Position numbers and translations under genes: made by a program. Below, in pieces: positions 45,886 to 56,163 of a stretch of DNA of 64,000 nucleotides. A model generated the notes under the pieces. The model was not told where the DNA came from and did not search any database. It saw nothing but the letters and a program-made list of their open reading frames with translations. Positions within the stretch are counted from its first letter, which is position 1. The number at the start of each line of letters is the position of its first letter. The DNA comes from Thioalkalivibrio sp. XN279 (lineage in GTDB: Bacteria; Pseudomonadota; Gammaproteobacteria; Steroidobacterales; XN24), in the NCBI RefSeq assembly GCF_011089885.1, contig NZ_JAANBD010000023.1:238501-302500 (forward strand), read 5' to 3'.

Positions 45886-46497
45886 ATGGCGGCGCGCAAA
45901 CCCCGGCCCAGGTTCACCATCGACCGCGACAGCGGCCTGTTCGCCGCGGCGCGCCAGGTGCCGTCGCCCAACCACAACGCGCGCCCCGCGGGGATGGCGC
46001 TCGAGCTCATCGTGGTGCACAACATCAGCCTGCCGCCCGGCGAGTTCGGCGGGCCGTGGATCGACCGCCTGTTCACCAACGAGCTCAGCCCGCACGCCCA
46101 CCCTTATTTCGGCCGCGTCGCCGCGCTGCGCGTGTCGGCGCACCTGCTCATCCGCCGCGACGGCGAGCTGGTGCAGTACGTGCCGTTCCACCGCCGCGCC
46201 TGGCACGCCGGCGCGTCGCGCTGGCAGGGGCGGGAGGACTGCAACGATTTCTCGGTGGGGATCGAGCTGGAGGGCACGGACCACGGCGGCTACACCACGG
46301 CGCAGTACCGGCGCCTGGCGGTCTCGATCCGCGCGCTCTGTCGTGCCTATCCGACGCTGTCGCCGCAGCGGCTCGCCGGCCACAGCGACATCGCCCCGGG
46401 GCGCAAGACCGACCCCGGCCCGTCCTTCGACTGGGACCGGCTGGCGCGCTGGCTCGCACCGCGCCGCTATAATCGGAAGCCGAAGAGGGCCCCATGA
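45886..46497 (+). CDS. ampD: 1,6-anhydro-N-acetylmuramyl-L-alanine amidase AmpD
   Basis: The ATG at 45886 gives 203 residues. Zinc ligands and substrate residues are visible: SPNHNARPAG, LIVVHNISLPPGEFGG (first His), RAWHAGASRWQGREDCNDFS (Asn-Asp), and VGIELEGTDHGGY. LAGHSDIAPGRKTDPGPSFD carries the second His, Lys and Asp. AmpD recycles anhydromuropeptides in the cytosol and, where AmpR is present, keeps beta-lactamase uninduced. It is coupled to ampE by a 4-base overlap. Confidence 0.95.
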   Translation: MAARKPRPRFTIDRDSGLFAAARQVPSPNHNARPAGMALELIVVHNISLPPGEFGGPWIDRLFTNELSPHAHPYFGRVAALRVSAHLLIRRDGELVQYVPFHRRAWHAGASRWQGREDCNDFSVGIELEGTDHGGYTTAQYRRLAVSIRALCRAYPTLSPQRLAGHSDIAPGRKTDPGPSFDWDRLARWLAPRRYNRKPKRAP

Positions 46498-47366
46498 ACC
46501 TGATTGCGCTGATACTCGGGCTGGTGCTGGAGCGGATGCTGACGCGTCTGCTGGACCTGCGCGGGCTCACCTGGTTCACGGCCTGGTTCGACGTCGGCGG
46601 CCGCTGGATGCGCCGCGCGCCGGGTCGCGCCGGACTGCTGGTCGGCGTGCTCGTGATGCTGCTGCCGGCGCTGCCCGTGGCCTGGATCGCCTGGGCCTTC
46701 CACGACGTGCTGTCAGGCCTGCCGTACATCGCCTTTGCCACGGTGGTGCTGCTGCTGAGCCTGGGCCCGCAGGACCTGCTGGCACAGGTGAACGACTGGC
46801 TGGAAGCGAAGGCGCGCGGCGACGAACATGCCGCGGCCGAGGCGGAGCGCGCCATCTGCGAGGCCGACAGCGAAGCCACGGAGAAGGCCACGGCGCGCAA
46901 GCTCGAGAGCGCGATCCTGGTGCAGGCGAATCACGGCATCTTCGGCGTCATCTTCTGGTTCATGGTGCTGGGCCCTGCCGGCGCCTGGGCGTACCGGGCC
47001 GCGGACCTGTTCCGGCGGCACATGCGTGCCACCGGCTCGGGCGGGCGCAACACGGCGCGCGCAGAGTTGCTGTTCGGGATCGTGACCTGGGTGCCCGCCC
47101 GCCTGCTGGCCGCGTCCTACGCCGTCGCCGGCAGCTTCGACGACGCCTTCGAGGACTGGCGCGCCTACTACCACCGCACCTCGGCGGGCTTTTTCCGCGT
47201 CAGTGAGAATATCCTCGCGGCCGCCGGTATCGGCGCCATCCGGCGTCGCACCCCCGAGGCCGGGTCAGCGGCGGCCATCGAGGCCACGCGCGACCTGGTG
47301 CGCAGGACCCTGTTCATCTGGCTCACCGTCATTGCGGCCCTGACGCTGGTCGGCTGGGCGACGTGA
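46494..47366 (+). CDS. ampE: AmpE-like inner-membrane protein
   Basis: The 290-residue protein begins MNLIALILGLVLERMLTRLL and carries four or five transmembrane segments. NHGIFGVIFWFMVLGPAGAW is the conserved AmpE block, followed by VTWVPARLLAASYAVAGSFD. It probably acts as a membrane-linked signal modulator beside AmpD. It overlaps ampD and btuF by four bases on each side, forming one operon. Confidence 0.88.
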   Translation: MNLIALILGLVLERMLTRLLDLRGLTWFTAWFDVGGRWMRRAPGRAGLLVGVLVMLLPALPVAWIAWAFHDVLSGLPYIAFATVVLLLSLGPQDLLAQVNDWLEAKARGDEHAAAEAERAICEADSEATEKATARKLESAILVQANHGIFGVIFWFMVLGPAGAWAYRAADLFRRHMRATGSGGRNTARAELLFGIVTWVPARLLAASYAVAGSFDDAFEDWRAYYHRTSAGFFRVSENILAAAGIGAIRRRTPEAGSAAAIEATRDLVRRTLFIWLTVIAALTLVGWAT

Positions 47367-48214
47367 GCCGCGGCCGGCGCCTGTCGGCGGCGCTGTGCGC
47401 CGTGGCCTGTGTCGTGCTGGCCCCGCTGGCGACAGCCGAGCCCGAGCCGTTACCCGGGGCGGCACGGCGCATCGTCACCCTGGCGCCGCACCTGGCGGAA
47501 CTGGTCCATGCGGCCGGGGCGGGAGACCGGCTGGTCGGTGTCAGCGAGTGGAGTGACTACCCGCCAGGCGTCGAGATGCTGCCGCGCGTGGGCAACGCCT
47601 TCCAGGTCGACCAGGAACGCCTCGCGGCGCTGGCGCCGGACCTGGTGCTCGGCTGGCGCGGCGGCAATCCCGAACGCGTGCTCGCGCAACTGGAACAACG
47701 GGGGTACCGCGTGGTGGCGCTGGAGACGGCCACGCTCGAGGACGTCGCATTGCAGCTGGAGGCGATCGGCCGACTCGCGGGCACCGGGGAGGCCGCGGCG
47801 CAGGCTGCGCGCCGCTACCGCGAGGCCCTGGCGGCGTTGCGCGCGCAGCAGTCCGGCAAGGCGGAGCTGCGGGTCTTCTACCAGGTCTCGTGGCAGCCGC
47901 TGTACACCATTGGCGGGCGGCAGCTGATCAGCCGCGTCATCGCCCTGTGCGGTGGCCGCAACGTGTTTGCTGAGGTGGAAACGCTGGCGCCTGCGGTGGG
48001 GCTGGAGGCCGTGGTGGCGCGCGACCCGCAGGTGATCCTCGGCGGCGGCAGCAAGGCGGGCCAGTTCGACGGCTGGCAGCGCTGGAGCTCGGTCAGCGCC
48101 GTGGCCGGGGGGCATATGTACGCCGTGGACGGCAACCTGGTGACGCGACCGGCGCCGCGTATCCTTGCCGGCGCGCGCCAGGTCTGCGCCGCCCTCGACC
48201 GGGCGCGCGAATAG
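47363..48214 (+). CDS. btuF: Vitamin B12-binding protein BtuF
   Basis: The GTG at 47363 overlaps the ampE stop. The 283-residue protein has a signal peptide (to about residue 25, ATA-EPE) and a periplasmic-binding fold: RIVTLAPHLAELVHAAGAGD, LVGVSEWSDYP, LAALAPDLVLGWRGGNPE, VFYQVSWQPLYTIGGRQLIS. This matches BtuF, which delivers cobalamin to BtuCD. The transporter genes are not in the window. It lies opposite the btuB-pduO transcription unit. Confidence 0.9.
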   Translation: MSRGRRLSAALCAVACVVLAPLATAEPEPLPGAARRIVTLAPHLAELVHAAGAGDRLVGVSEWSDYPPGVEMLPRVGNAFQVDQERLAALAPDLVLGWRGGNPERVLAQLEQRGYRVVALETATLEDVALQLEAIGRLAGTGEAAAQAARRYREALAALRAQQSGKAELRVFYQVSWQPLYTIGGRQLISRVIALCGGRNVFAEVETLAPAVGLEAVVARDPQVILGGGSKAGQFDGWQRWSSVSAVAGGHMYAVDGNLVTRPAPRILAGARQVCAALDRARE

Positions 48215-48217
48215 CCC

Positions 48218-48775
48218 TCAGGCCCGGTTCAGCCCCTTCTGCCACAGCACCTCGGAGCCCTGCTCGTGGCGTGCGATGACGCGCGCCAGCACGAACAGCA
48301 GGTCGGAGAGCCGGTTCAGGTAACGCGAGGCCTCGGGGTTGACGTCGTCCCGTTGCGCCAGCGTCCACACGCGCCGCTCTGCGCGCCGGCAGACCGTGCG
48401 GGCGAAATGACAGGCGGCGGCGCCCGGCCCGCCGCCGGGCAGGATGAAATCCTTCAGCGGCGGCAGCGGCGCGTTGAAATCGTCCAGCTCGCGTTCCAGA
48501 CGGGCGACGTAGCCGGGCGTGATGGCGGTGTAGCCGGGGATGCACAGCTCGCCGCCGAGGTCGAACAGGTCGTGTTGCACCCGCACCAGGCAGTCGAGGA
48601 TGGATTCCGGGAGCCCGGGCACGGCGAGGACCATGCCCACCGCGCTGTTGGCCTCGTCCACGGTGCCGAAAGCCTCGACACGCACATCGTCCTTGGGCAC
48701 GCGCGTGCCGTCGCCCAGCCCGGTGGTGCCGTCGTCGCCCGTGCGCGTGTAGATCCGGCTCAGCCTGTGTCCCAT
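48218..48775 (-). CDS. PduO-type cob(I)alamin adenosyltransferase
   Basis: The 185-residue protein begins GHRLSRIYTRTGDDGTTGLG, the ATP-binding loop of the PduO type. VEAFGTVDEANSAVGMV, VQHDLFDLGGEL, FILPGGGPGAAACHFARTVCRRAER and YLNRLSDLLFVLARV complete the family pattern. It forms adenosylcobalamin from cob(I)alamin and ATP. It lies 17 bases behind btuB and is presumably under the same cobalamin riboswitch. Confidence 0.95.
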   Translation of the reverse strand: MGHRLSRIYTRTGDDGTTGLGDGTRVPKDDVRVEAFGTVDEANSAVGMVLAVPGLPESILDCLVRVQHDLFDLGGELCIPGYTAITPGYVARLERELDDFNAPLPPLKDFILPGGGPGAAACHFARTVCRRAERRVWTLAQRDDVNPEASRYLNRLSDLLFVLARVIARHEQGSEVLWQKGLNRA

Positions 48776-48792
48776 GTCGTCTCCCGTCCCGT

Positions 48793-50625
48793 TCAGTAAC
48801 TGTAGGCCAGGCTGGCGTAAATGCCCCGTCCCGCCGTGTTGTAGCCGTCGACCAGCTCGTAGTCCTGGTCGAGGAGGTTCTCGAGCCGCGCCCGCAGCGC
48901 CCAGCGCTCGGCCAGCTGCAGCTTGGCGGTGAGGTTGACCAGCACGTAGCCCGCCAGCCGCACGTCGCCGAAGTCCCTGCGTTCGCCGGAGGCGAGCATT
49001 TGGAGTCCGAGCTCGTGTTCGCCGAGCCCGCGCGTGAGCTGGGCGGTGGCGATGCGCTCCGCGCGCCGCAGCAGCTGCGCCCCGGTGCGACGGTCCTCGG
49101 GCCGCTGCAGCACCAGCTGCGTGTCCACCGTCCAGTCGCCGTGCCGCGCCCGCCAGCCGAACTCGGCGCCCTTGATACGCGCGTCGCCGATGTTCTCGTT
49201 GCGTCCCGGCAGTTCGCCGAGGAAGCCGTCCGGGTCGAAGTACTCGATGAGGTCGTCGATCTCGGTATGGAACAGCGCCAGGGCCAGCTCGTGATCGCGA
49301 TGCGGGCGGTACTTGAGGCCGAAGTCGACGCTGCGCGAGATCTCGGGCTGCAGCTCGGGATTGCCGCCGAAGGCATACAGGTCGCTCGTGCCGGGCGCGC
49401 GGAAGCCGCGGCCGATACCGGCCGTCGCCGACCAGGCGGCGCCCAGCGCGGTGCCCCACTCCAGGTTCCAGGTGTTCACGCCGCCGAAGGTGTCGTGGTC
49501 CGTGTGGCGCCCGGCGGCAACAAAACGGTGCGTGCCGAGTTCGAAGCCGGCCTGCAGGTAAGCCGCGTTTTCATCGCGGTCGGCCTTGCCGGCGCCGGGC
49601 GCCTCCTCGAGCGGGGCGCCGAAGCTCTGGCCCGAGGTCTCCTCCCGGGACAGGCTGAGGCCCGCGGTAAGCTCGAGGCCGCGCACCAAATCGAGATCGT
49701 TCTGCCAGTCGACCAGGTCGCGCTCCGTGCGCACGAAATCGTCCGGGTCGAACGCCAGCTCGCCCTGGTCGATGTGATCGATGACGCGCGCCAGGGTCAA
49801 CTGCGAGCGCCAGTCGCGGCCCTGCCACGCCGCCTGCAGGCGGGTCAGGCGGTTCTCGAAATCCTGGTCCTGCGGGGCGCGAAAAAAGTCGGCGTACTCG
49901 GTGTTGCCCTCGGCCTGCCAGTGACTGGCCTCCAGTCGCAGCGCGCCCGCGTCGGCACGCAGCCAGGCGTTGACGGCGTCGTTGGCGAAGCCGCGGTCCT
50001 CGTCGCTGTCGCGGTAGGTGGGGAAGCCGTCGGTGCGCAGCGTGGTCGCGGAGATGCCGGCGGCCATGCGCTCACCCTGCGCCGAGACCCGGGCGCCGGC
50101 GCCGCGCAGGCCGTAGCGTCCCGCCTGCACGTGCGCGCCGAGCTCGCGCCCCGCCGCGCCGCGCCGGGTGATGATGTTGATCACGCCGCCGATGGCCTCG
50201 GAGCCGTACAGCGAGGAGCGCGGGCCCTTGACGATTTCCACCCGCTCGACCAGCTCGGGGGTGATGTTTTGCAGCGCGGCGCCGCCCGCAGTGCCCGGGT
50301 TCACCTTGACGCCGTCGATCAGCACCAGGGTGTGGTTGCTGTTGGCGCCGCGGATGAAGGCCGAGGTGACCTGCCCCGGCCCGCCGTTGCGCGCGATCTC
50401 GATGCCGGCGTGGTAGCGCAGCAGCTCGGCGACGTCGATGGCGTTGCTGCGCTCGATCTCCTCGCGGCCGATGACCACCACCGGCGGCAGCGCCTGGTCG
50501 GCGCTGATGGCGCGGCGCGTGGCGGTGACCAGCACGTGGTCCAGCACGGCGGTGTCCGCGGCGGCGGGCGACGCGAACGTGACGGCGGCCAGGGCGATGG
50601 CCGCCAGGGCATGTGAGTGTTGCAA
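48793..50625 (-). CDS. btuB: TonB-dependent vitamin B12 receptor BtuB
   Basis: The 610-residue protein starts at TTG 50625. A signal peptide (to AAA-DT) is followed by the TonB box DHVLVTATR. The plug carries VVVIGREEIERSNAIDVAEL and GANSNHTLVLIDGVKVNPGT, then IVKGPRSSLYGSEAIGGVIN. A 22-strand barrel ends ...GIYASLAYSY with the terminal aromatic. It matches BtuB across plug and barrel and sits under a cobalamin riboswitch, followed by an adenosyltransferase. Confidence 0.93.
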   Translation of the reverse strand: MQHSHALAAIALAAVTFASPAAADTAVLDHVLVTATRRAISADQALPPVVVIGREEIERSNAIDVAELLRYHAGIEIARNGGPGQVTSAFIRGANSNHTLVLIDGVKVNPGTAGGAALQNITPELVERVEIVKGPRSSLYGSEAIGGVINIITRRGAAGRELGAHVQAGRYGLRGAGARVSAQGERMAAGISATTLRTDGFPTYRDSDEDRGFANDAVNAWLRADAGALRLEASHWQAEGNTEYADFFRAPQDQDFENRLTRLQAAWQGRDWRSQLTLARVIDHIDQGELAFDPDDFVRTERDLVDWQNDLDLVRGLELTAGLSLSREETSGQSFGAPLEEAPGAGKADRDENAAYLQAGFELGTHRFVAAGRHTDHDTFGGVNTWNLEWGTALGAAWSATAGIGRGFRAPGTSDLYAFGGNPELQPEISRSVDFGLKYRPHRDHELALALFHTEIDDLIEYFDPDGFLGELPGRNENIGDARIKGAEFGWRARHGDWTVDTQLVLQRPEDRRTGAQLLRRAERIATAQLTRGLGEHELGLQMLASGERRDFGDVRLAGYVLVNLTAKLQLAERWALRARLENLLDQDYELVDGYNTAGRGIYASLAYSY

Positions 50626-50744
50626 GGCCTGTTCCCCCGCGCATGCACTCCCGCATGCGCTCGATCGCGGAATCCGCCGGGGATCGGGGGGAAGGTACAG
50701 CGGCCGGTCCTGGCCGGTGCGTGCTCCCGCCGAGCACCCGGAAC

Positions 50745-50918
50745 CCGCCAGGCCGGTCTCCGGGCTCGCGAGCGGGGGATTCCCGGCGGCATCGCCTTCC
50801 CACGCTGTTGCGCAGTGGCTCCCGGCCGTGCGGACGGGTGATGACGCTTGACTCGCTTACCGTTGCGGGGGCAGCGCCGGATTCTCACCGGCTTCCCGGG
50901 GAACCCCTCGGGGGATTC
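50745..50918 (-). ncRNA. Cobalamin (B12) riboswitch
   Basis: On the minus strand the leader contains AAGCCGGTGAGAATCCGG, then CTGCCCCCGCAACGGTAA (the conserved B12-box region), and near its 3' side AGCCCGGAGACCGGCC, in the order and spacing of the cobalamin riboswitch class. It lies 120 bases upstream of the btuB start. B12 binding would fold the RNA and reduce btuB-pduO expression by termination or translation block. Confidence 0.95.
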
Positions 50919-50998
50919 CCAGCGCGCCGCGTTGGCGCCGCGCTCACCTGACAGCGCGCATGTTGTCTCCCGCGCCGCGGGGTGTCAAATTGGCGGCC

Positions 50999-51775
50999 AT
51001 GGAACGCTCCAGATTTCTCCAGGTGGCGCTCGATGCCGCCGCGGCCGCCGCCGAGGTCATCCGGCATTACTACCGCGACGACATCGAGGTATCGCTCAAG
51101 CCCGACCAGACGCCCGTCACCAGGGCCGACGTGGAGTCGGAGCAGGTCATCCGCAAGGCGATCACGGACGCCTTCCCGGACCATGGCTTTTACGGCGAGG
51201 AGACCGGCCACCAGGGGCTCGATGCGGAGTACCTGTGGCTGGTGGATCCCATCGATGGCACGCGCAGCTTCGTGCGCGGCTACCCCTTCTTCTCCACCCA
51301 GGTGGCGCTGATGCACCACGGACGCATCGTTGTCGGCGTCTCCAGCGCGCCGGCCTTCGGGCAGCTGGCCTGGGCGGAGCGCGGGCAGGGCGCCTTCCTC
51401 GACGGCCACGACTGCCGCGTGAGCCAGGTCGAGCGGCTCGAGGAGGCCGCGGTGTCCTCCGGCAACCTGCGCACGCTGGCCTCGGGGCCGCGCTGGAGCG
51501 ACTGGGCCGAGGTGGTGCGACGGGTGGCCCGGATCCGTGGTTACGGGGATTTCTATCACTACCACCTGCTGGCGTCCGGCCGCATCGAGGCGGTGGTGGA
51601 ATCGGACGTGAACATCCTTGATATCGCAGCTTTGTCCTTGATCGTCGAGGAAGCGGGGGGCATTTTCACCGATCTCGAGGGCCGCCCCGTCGGCCTGGAG
51701 ACGACCAGCGTGCTGGCCGCCAATCGCCATCTCTATCCCGAGCTCGCGAGCCTGCTGCGCGTGCCGCGCGCATAG
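50999..51775 (+). CDS. Inositol-monophosphatase family phosphatase (histidinol-phosphatase-like)
   Basis: The ATG at 50999 gives 258 residues. The metal-binding motifs are GFYGEETG (Glu), WLVDPIDGTRSFVRGYPFF (DPIDGT) and the late VNILDIAALSLIVEEAGG (Asp). These define the Mg-dependent IMPase family, which includes inositol monophosphatase, PAP phosphatase and HisN-type histidinol phosphatase. The FVRGYPFFSTQ extension and length suit the HisN-like branch, but substrate cannot be fixed from sequence alone. Confidence 0.88.
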   Translation: MERSRFLQVALDAAAAAAEVIRHYYRDDIEVSLKPDQTPVTRADVESEQVIRKAITDAFPDHGFYGEETGHQGLDAEYLWLVDPIDGTRSFVRGYPFFSTQVALMHHGRIVVGVSSAPAFGQLAWAERGQGAFLDGHDCRVSQVERLEEAAVSSGNLRTLASGPRWSDWAEVVRRVARIRGYGDFYHYHLLASGRIEAVVESDVNILDIAALSLIVEEAGGIFTDLEGRPVGLETTSVLAANRHLYPELASLLRVPRA

Positions 51776-51819
51776 CGTCGATGCGCTGCAACAGGTTACA
51801 TTTGCGGGCTGGACCCTGA

Positions 51820-53274
51820 ATGGAGGCAACCGCCATGGCCGCAGAGCCTGCCGACATCGCCGAGCAGCAACAGATCGCCCGCATGCGGCGCCTGTTCGAT
51901 ACGCAGCGCGAGGCGTTCCGGGCGGCGCCGATGCCGGACCTCGCCGCGCGGCGCGCGGACCTGAAACGCCTCAAGGACGTGCTCATCGCCAACCGCGAGC
52001 GTTTCGTCGCCGCGGTGTCAGCCGACTTCGGCGGGCGGGCCGCGGCCGAGACCCAGGCCGAGATCCTCACCGTGGTGCACCACATCAAGTTCTGCCTGCG
52101 CCGGCTCAAGCGCTGGATGAAGCCGCAACGGCGCGGGACGAGCCTGCTGATGGCGACCACCAAGGCCATGGTGTACTACCAGCCGCTGGGCGTGGTCGGC
52201 GTCGTGGTGCCGTGGAACTATTCCATCGCGCTCTCCGCCGGGCCGCTGGTGTTCGCCCTCGCCGCCGGCAACCGCGTCATGGTCAAGATGTCCGAGACCA
52301 CGCCGCGCACCGCCGAGCTGATGCGCCACGTCCTCTCCGAGGCCTTCGAGGAGCGCCAGGTGGCGGTGGTGCTGGGCGAGGCCAGGACCGCGCAGGAATT
52401 CACCCGGCTGCCCTTCGACCACCTGCTCTACACCGGCGGCTCCGATATCGGCCGCATGGTGATGCGCGAGGCCGCCGCGAACCTGACGCCGGTGACGCTG
52501 GAACTGGGCGGCAAGTCGCCGACCCTGATCTCCGAGGACGTCCCCATGGACCTGGCCGCGGAACGCATCTGCTTCGGCAAGGCGCTGAACGCCGGCCAGA
52601 CCTGCGTGGCGCCGGACTACGTGCTGTGCCCGGCCGGCCGGGTGGACGAGTTCGTGCAGGCCTTCGGCAACGCCCTCGGCCGCATGTACCCCGGGCTGGT
52701 GCGCAGCGCCGACTACAGCGCCATCGTCAACGAGCGGCACTACCGCCGCATCCGCGGCTATGTCGACGACGCGCGCGAGCGGGGCGCCGAAGTGGTCGAA
52801 CTCAATCCCGGCGGACAGTCGCCGGAGACCGGCAGCCGCAAGTTGCCGCTGTACCTGGTGAAGCACGCCACCGCCGAGATGCGGGTGATGAAAGAAGAGA
52901 TCTTCGGGCCGGTGCTGCCGATCGTCGCCTACAACCACCTGCAGGAAGCCATCGATTTCATCAACGCCCGGCCGCGGCCGCTGGCGCTGAACCTGTTCGA
53001 CTTCAACGCTGACCGGCGCGCCCGGGTGCTGGCCGAGACGCATGCCGGCGGCGTCTGCATCAACGACGCCGTGAGCCAGTTCATCGCCGAGGACCTGCCC
53101 TTCGGCGGCGTGGGCGAGTCCGGCATGGGGCATTACCACGGCTACGAGGGCTTCCTCACCTTCTCGCATGCCAAGGCGGTGTTCGAGCGCCCGCGCATCA
53201 ATACCGGCAAGGTGTTGTACGCACCGCACGGCGGCTGGCTGCAGCGCCTGCTGTACTGGTTCTACCTGCGCTGA
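51820..53274 (+). CDS. Coniferyl-aldehyde-dehydrogenase-like ALDH
   Basis: The 484-residue NAD(P)-dependent aldehyde dehydrogenase has VVVPWNYSIALSAGP, MVKMSETTPRTAEL, LLYTGGSDIGRMVM, ELGGKSPTLI (general-base Glu), GQTCVAPDYVLCP (nucleophile Cys) and FGGVGESGMGHYHGYEGFLT. The hydrophobic C-terminal WLQRLLYWFYLR is typical of the membrane-associated coniferyl aldehyde/fatty aldehyde group (CALDH). The likely role is oxidation of aromatic or medium-chain aldehydes. The ABC ATPase gene begins 26 bases later. Confidence 0.88.
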   Translation: MEATAMAAEPADIAEQQQIARMRRLFDTQREAFRAAPMPDLAARRADLKRLKDVLIANRERFVAAVSADFGGRAAAETQAEILTVVHHIKFCLRRLKRWMKPQRRGTSLLMATTKAMVYYQPLGVVGVVVPWNYSIALSAGPLVFALAAGNRVMVKMSETTPRTAELMRHVLSEAFEERQVAVVLGEARTAQEFTRLPFDHLLYTGGSDIGRMVMREAAANLTPVTLELGGKSPTLISEDVPMDLAAERICFGKALNAGQTCVAPDYVLCPAGRVDEFVQAFGNALGRMYPGLVRSADYSAIVNERHYRRIRGYVDDARERGAEVVELNPGGQSPETGSRKLPLYLVKHATAEMRVMKEEIFGPVLPIVAYNHLQEAIDFINARPRPLALNLFDFNADRRARVLAETHAGGVCINDAVSQFIAEDLPFGGVGESGMGHYHGYEGFLTFSHAKAVFERPRINTGKVLYAPHGGWLQRLLYWFYLR

Positions 53275-53300
53275 CCGCGCCGGGGACGGAACACAAGCGC

Positions 53301-54338
<1,038 letters not shown>

Positions 54339-54431
54339 GCCCCGCGTCGCTCCTGCGCTGTTGCCCCTGCGCTTGGCTTCCCCGGCACCGTGTGGAAGAA
54401 TCCGGGGCAACAGTTTTTGGCATAACCGCCG

Positions 54432-54962
54432 ATGAAGGATTGCATAGACGAGCATGGCTTTCGGGCCAACGTCGGCATCATCCTCACCAACGAGGCGGGA
54501 CGCGTTTTCTGGGCCGGCCGCGCAGGCCGCCCCGGCTGGCAGTTCCCGCAGGGCGGCATCCTCGAGGGCGAAAGCCCGCGTGAAGCGATGTTCCGCGAGC
54601 TGGAGGAGGAGATCGGGCTGACGCGCGACGACGTGCGGGTGCTGGGCAGCACGCGCGGGTGGTTACGTTACCGGCTGCCCCGGCGTTACATCCGTCGCCA
54701 CAGCCGGCCGGTGTGCGTCGGGCAGAAGCAGCGCTGGTTCCTGCTCAGGCTCACCGCGGCCGAAGAGCGGGTGCGCTTCGATTGCTGCGACCACCCGGAG
54801 TTCGATCGCTGGTGCTGGGTGAATTGGTGGCACCCGGTGGACGAGGTGATCTACTTCAAGCGGCGCGTGTACCTGCGTGCACTGCGCGAGTTCGGACGGC
54901 TGGTGTTCCCCGAGGGCCCGCCGCCGCCGCCCGGTTCGACGGCCGGCCAGACCGAGACCTGA
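54432..54962 (+). CDS. rppH: RNA pyrophosphohydrolase
   Basis: The 176-residue Nudix protein starts [20 protein letters not shown], as RppH does, and has [12 protein letters not shown] leading into the Nudix box (residues 41-63, with REL..EE.G). It also has the RppH-specific [13 protein letters not shown] segment and [11 protein letters not shown]. It removes pyrophosphate from the 5' end of mRNAs and triggers RNase E decay. Confidence 0.93.
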   Translation: MKDCIDEHGFRANVGIILTNEAGRVFWAGRAGRPGWQFPQGGILEGESPREAMFRELEEEIGLTRDDVRVLGSTRGWLRYRLPRRYIRRHSRPVCVGQKQRWFLLRLTAAEERVRFDCCDHPEFDRWCWVNWWHPVDEVIYFKRRVYLRALREFGRLVFPEGPPPPPGSTAGQTET

Positions 54963-54993
54963 GGGCGGTCCTCCGCCCGACCCTGGAGACCCC

Positions 54994-55701
54994 GTGGACG
55001 AACAGCGCCTCGTCGTCAGGCTTCATGACCCGCGCCGCCTGCGCCTGCTGCTGGCGGCCCTCGCGCTGCTGGCGCTGCTGGCGGGCTTCGGCCTGTTCCA
55101 GTGGGGCCAGTTTGCAGCCGGCGGCGCCGGCTCGCGAGCCGAGACCCGGGTCGCCGAACTGTCCGCGGCCGTGGCCCGCCTCGAAGCCGAGACCCGCATG
55201 CTGCGGGAAGAGCTGGCGCGCGCGCAGACCTCGCTGGAGGTCGACCGCGAGGCCCAGGTGCACCTCAAGGAGGCGCTGGCCGAGAGCGAAAGCCGGGTCG
55301 CAGCGCTGAACGAGGAACTGCAGTTCTACCGTCGCATCGTGGTGCCCTCCGAGGGGCGCATGGGCCTGCGGGTGCAGACTTTCGAAGTCGTGGACGGTCC
55401 GCTCGAGTACAGTTACCGGCTGCGGCTGCTGCTGGTGCAGAACCCGCAGCGCTCGGGCCGCGCCAGCGGTCGCGTGGACCTTGCGCTGCACGGGCTGCTG
55501 GAAGGCGAGGAGGCGGTGCTGGCCCTGGAACAGCTGGCTGCGGAGCCGCAGCCCTACGAGTTCCTTTACTTCCAGGACGTCGACCTGGACATCATCATCC
55601 CGGAGGGGTTCGTGCCGCAGTCGGCGGAAATTTCCCTCCAGCCATCCGGGCGCAACGGGCGCCCGGTGACCGCCAGCTTTCCCTGGGACTCCCGGGGCTG
55701 A
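54994..55701 (+). CDS. DUF6776-like membrane-anchored coiled-coil protein
   Basis: GTG 54994, with GGAG 6 bases upstream, gives 235 residues. A transmembrane segment (LLLAALALLALLAGFGLFQW, about 20-39) is followed by a coiled coil (about 53-105, heptads of Leu/Ala with Glu/Arg). A beta-rich C-terminal domain then contains ELQFYRRIVVPSEGRMGLRV and LDIIIPEGFVPQSAEISL. This arrangement is found upstream of bactofilin and erpA in many gammaproteobacteria. Function unknown; the context suggests a cell-envelope or cytoskeletal role. Confidence 0.75.
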   Translation: MDEQRLVVRLHDPRRLRLLLAALALLALLAGFGLFQWGQFAAGGAGSRAETRVAELSAAVARLEAETRMLREELARAQTSLEVDREAQVHLKEALAESESRVAALNEELQFYRRIVVPSEGRMGLRVQTFEVVDGPLEYSYRLRLLLVQNPQRSGRASGRVDLALHGLLEGEEAVLALEQLAAEPQPYEFLYFQDVDLDIIIPEGFVPQSAEISLQPSGRNGRPVTASFPWDSRG

Positions 55702-55714
55702 CAGGAATATCCCT

Positions 55715-56125
55715 ATGTTTGGCAAGAAGAAACGTGACATTTCCACCATCGCCACCCTCATCGGTGCCGGGACCCGGGTCACGGGCGACCTGGCGTTTCG
55801 CGGCCGCCTGCACCTCGACGGCGTGGTCGCGGGCGACGTGACCGGCGAGGCGGGCGCCTCGGTGCTGGTGATTGGCGCCGACGGGCTCGTGGAAGGCGCC
55901 GTGCAGGTCGATGAACTGATCCTCAACGGCTCGGTGCGCGGCGACGTGGTGGCGCGCGAGCGCGTCGAGCTCGGCGCCTCGGCCCGTGTCGACGGCAACG
56001 TGGCCTACAAGCTGCTGCAGATGTCGGCGGGCGGCTGCGTCAACGGCCGCCTGCTGCACCAGCCCGGGGGCCAGCAGGCCCTGCCCGCCCCGGAAGGGGA
56101 CGCGTCCGCCCCTGAGGTCGGGTAG
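55715..56125 (+). CDS. Bactofilin
   Basis: The 136-residue protein is a right-handed beta-helix of short repeats (TRVTGDLAFRGRLHLDGVVA, GDVTGEAG, GLVEGAVQVDELILNGSVRG, VELGASARVDGNV) flanked by a short charged head and a Pro-rich tail. This is the polymer-forming bactofilin domain, which makes cytoplasmic filaments or membrane-bound scaffolds. It lies 14 bases behind the DUF6776-like gene, its likely membrane anchor. Confidence 0.93.
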   Translation: MFGKKKRDISTIATLIGAGTRVTGDLAFRGRLHLDGVVAGDVTGEAGASVLVIGADGLVEGAVQVDELILNGSVRGDVVARERVELGASARVDGNVAYKLLQMSAGGCVNGRLLHQPGGQQALPAPEGDASAPEVG

Positions 56126-56163
56126 AATAGGCGACCCATCAACCGGCAGTGACGATCAGCACC

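Noticed and set aside
44681..47206. An 841-codon plus-strand frame over argE, ampD and ampE
   Set aside because: It crosses several real genes in the wrong frame and shows low-complexity Arg/Ala/Gly sequence.
48093..49376. A 427-codon minus-strand frame under btuB, pduO and btuF
   Set aside because: It is out of frame with btuB and the adenosyltransferase, both well supported; its Ser/Thr/Arg-rich sequence is an artefact.
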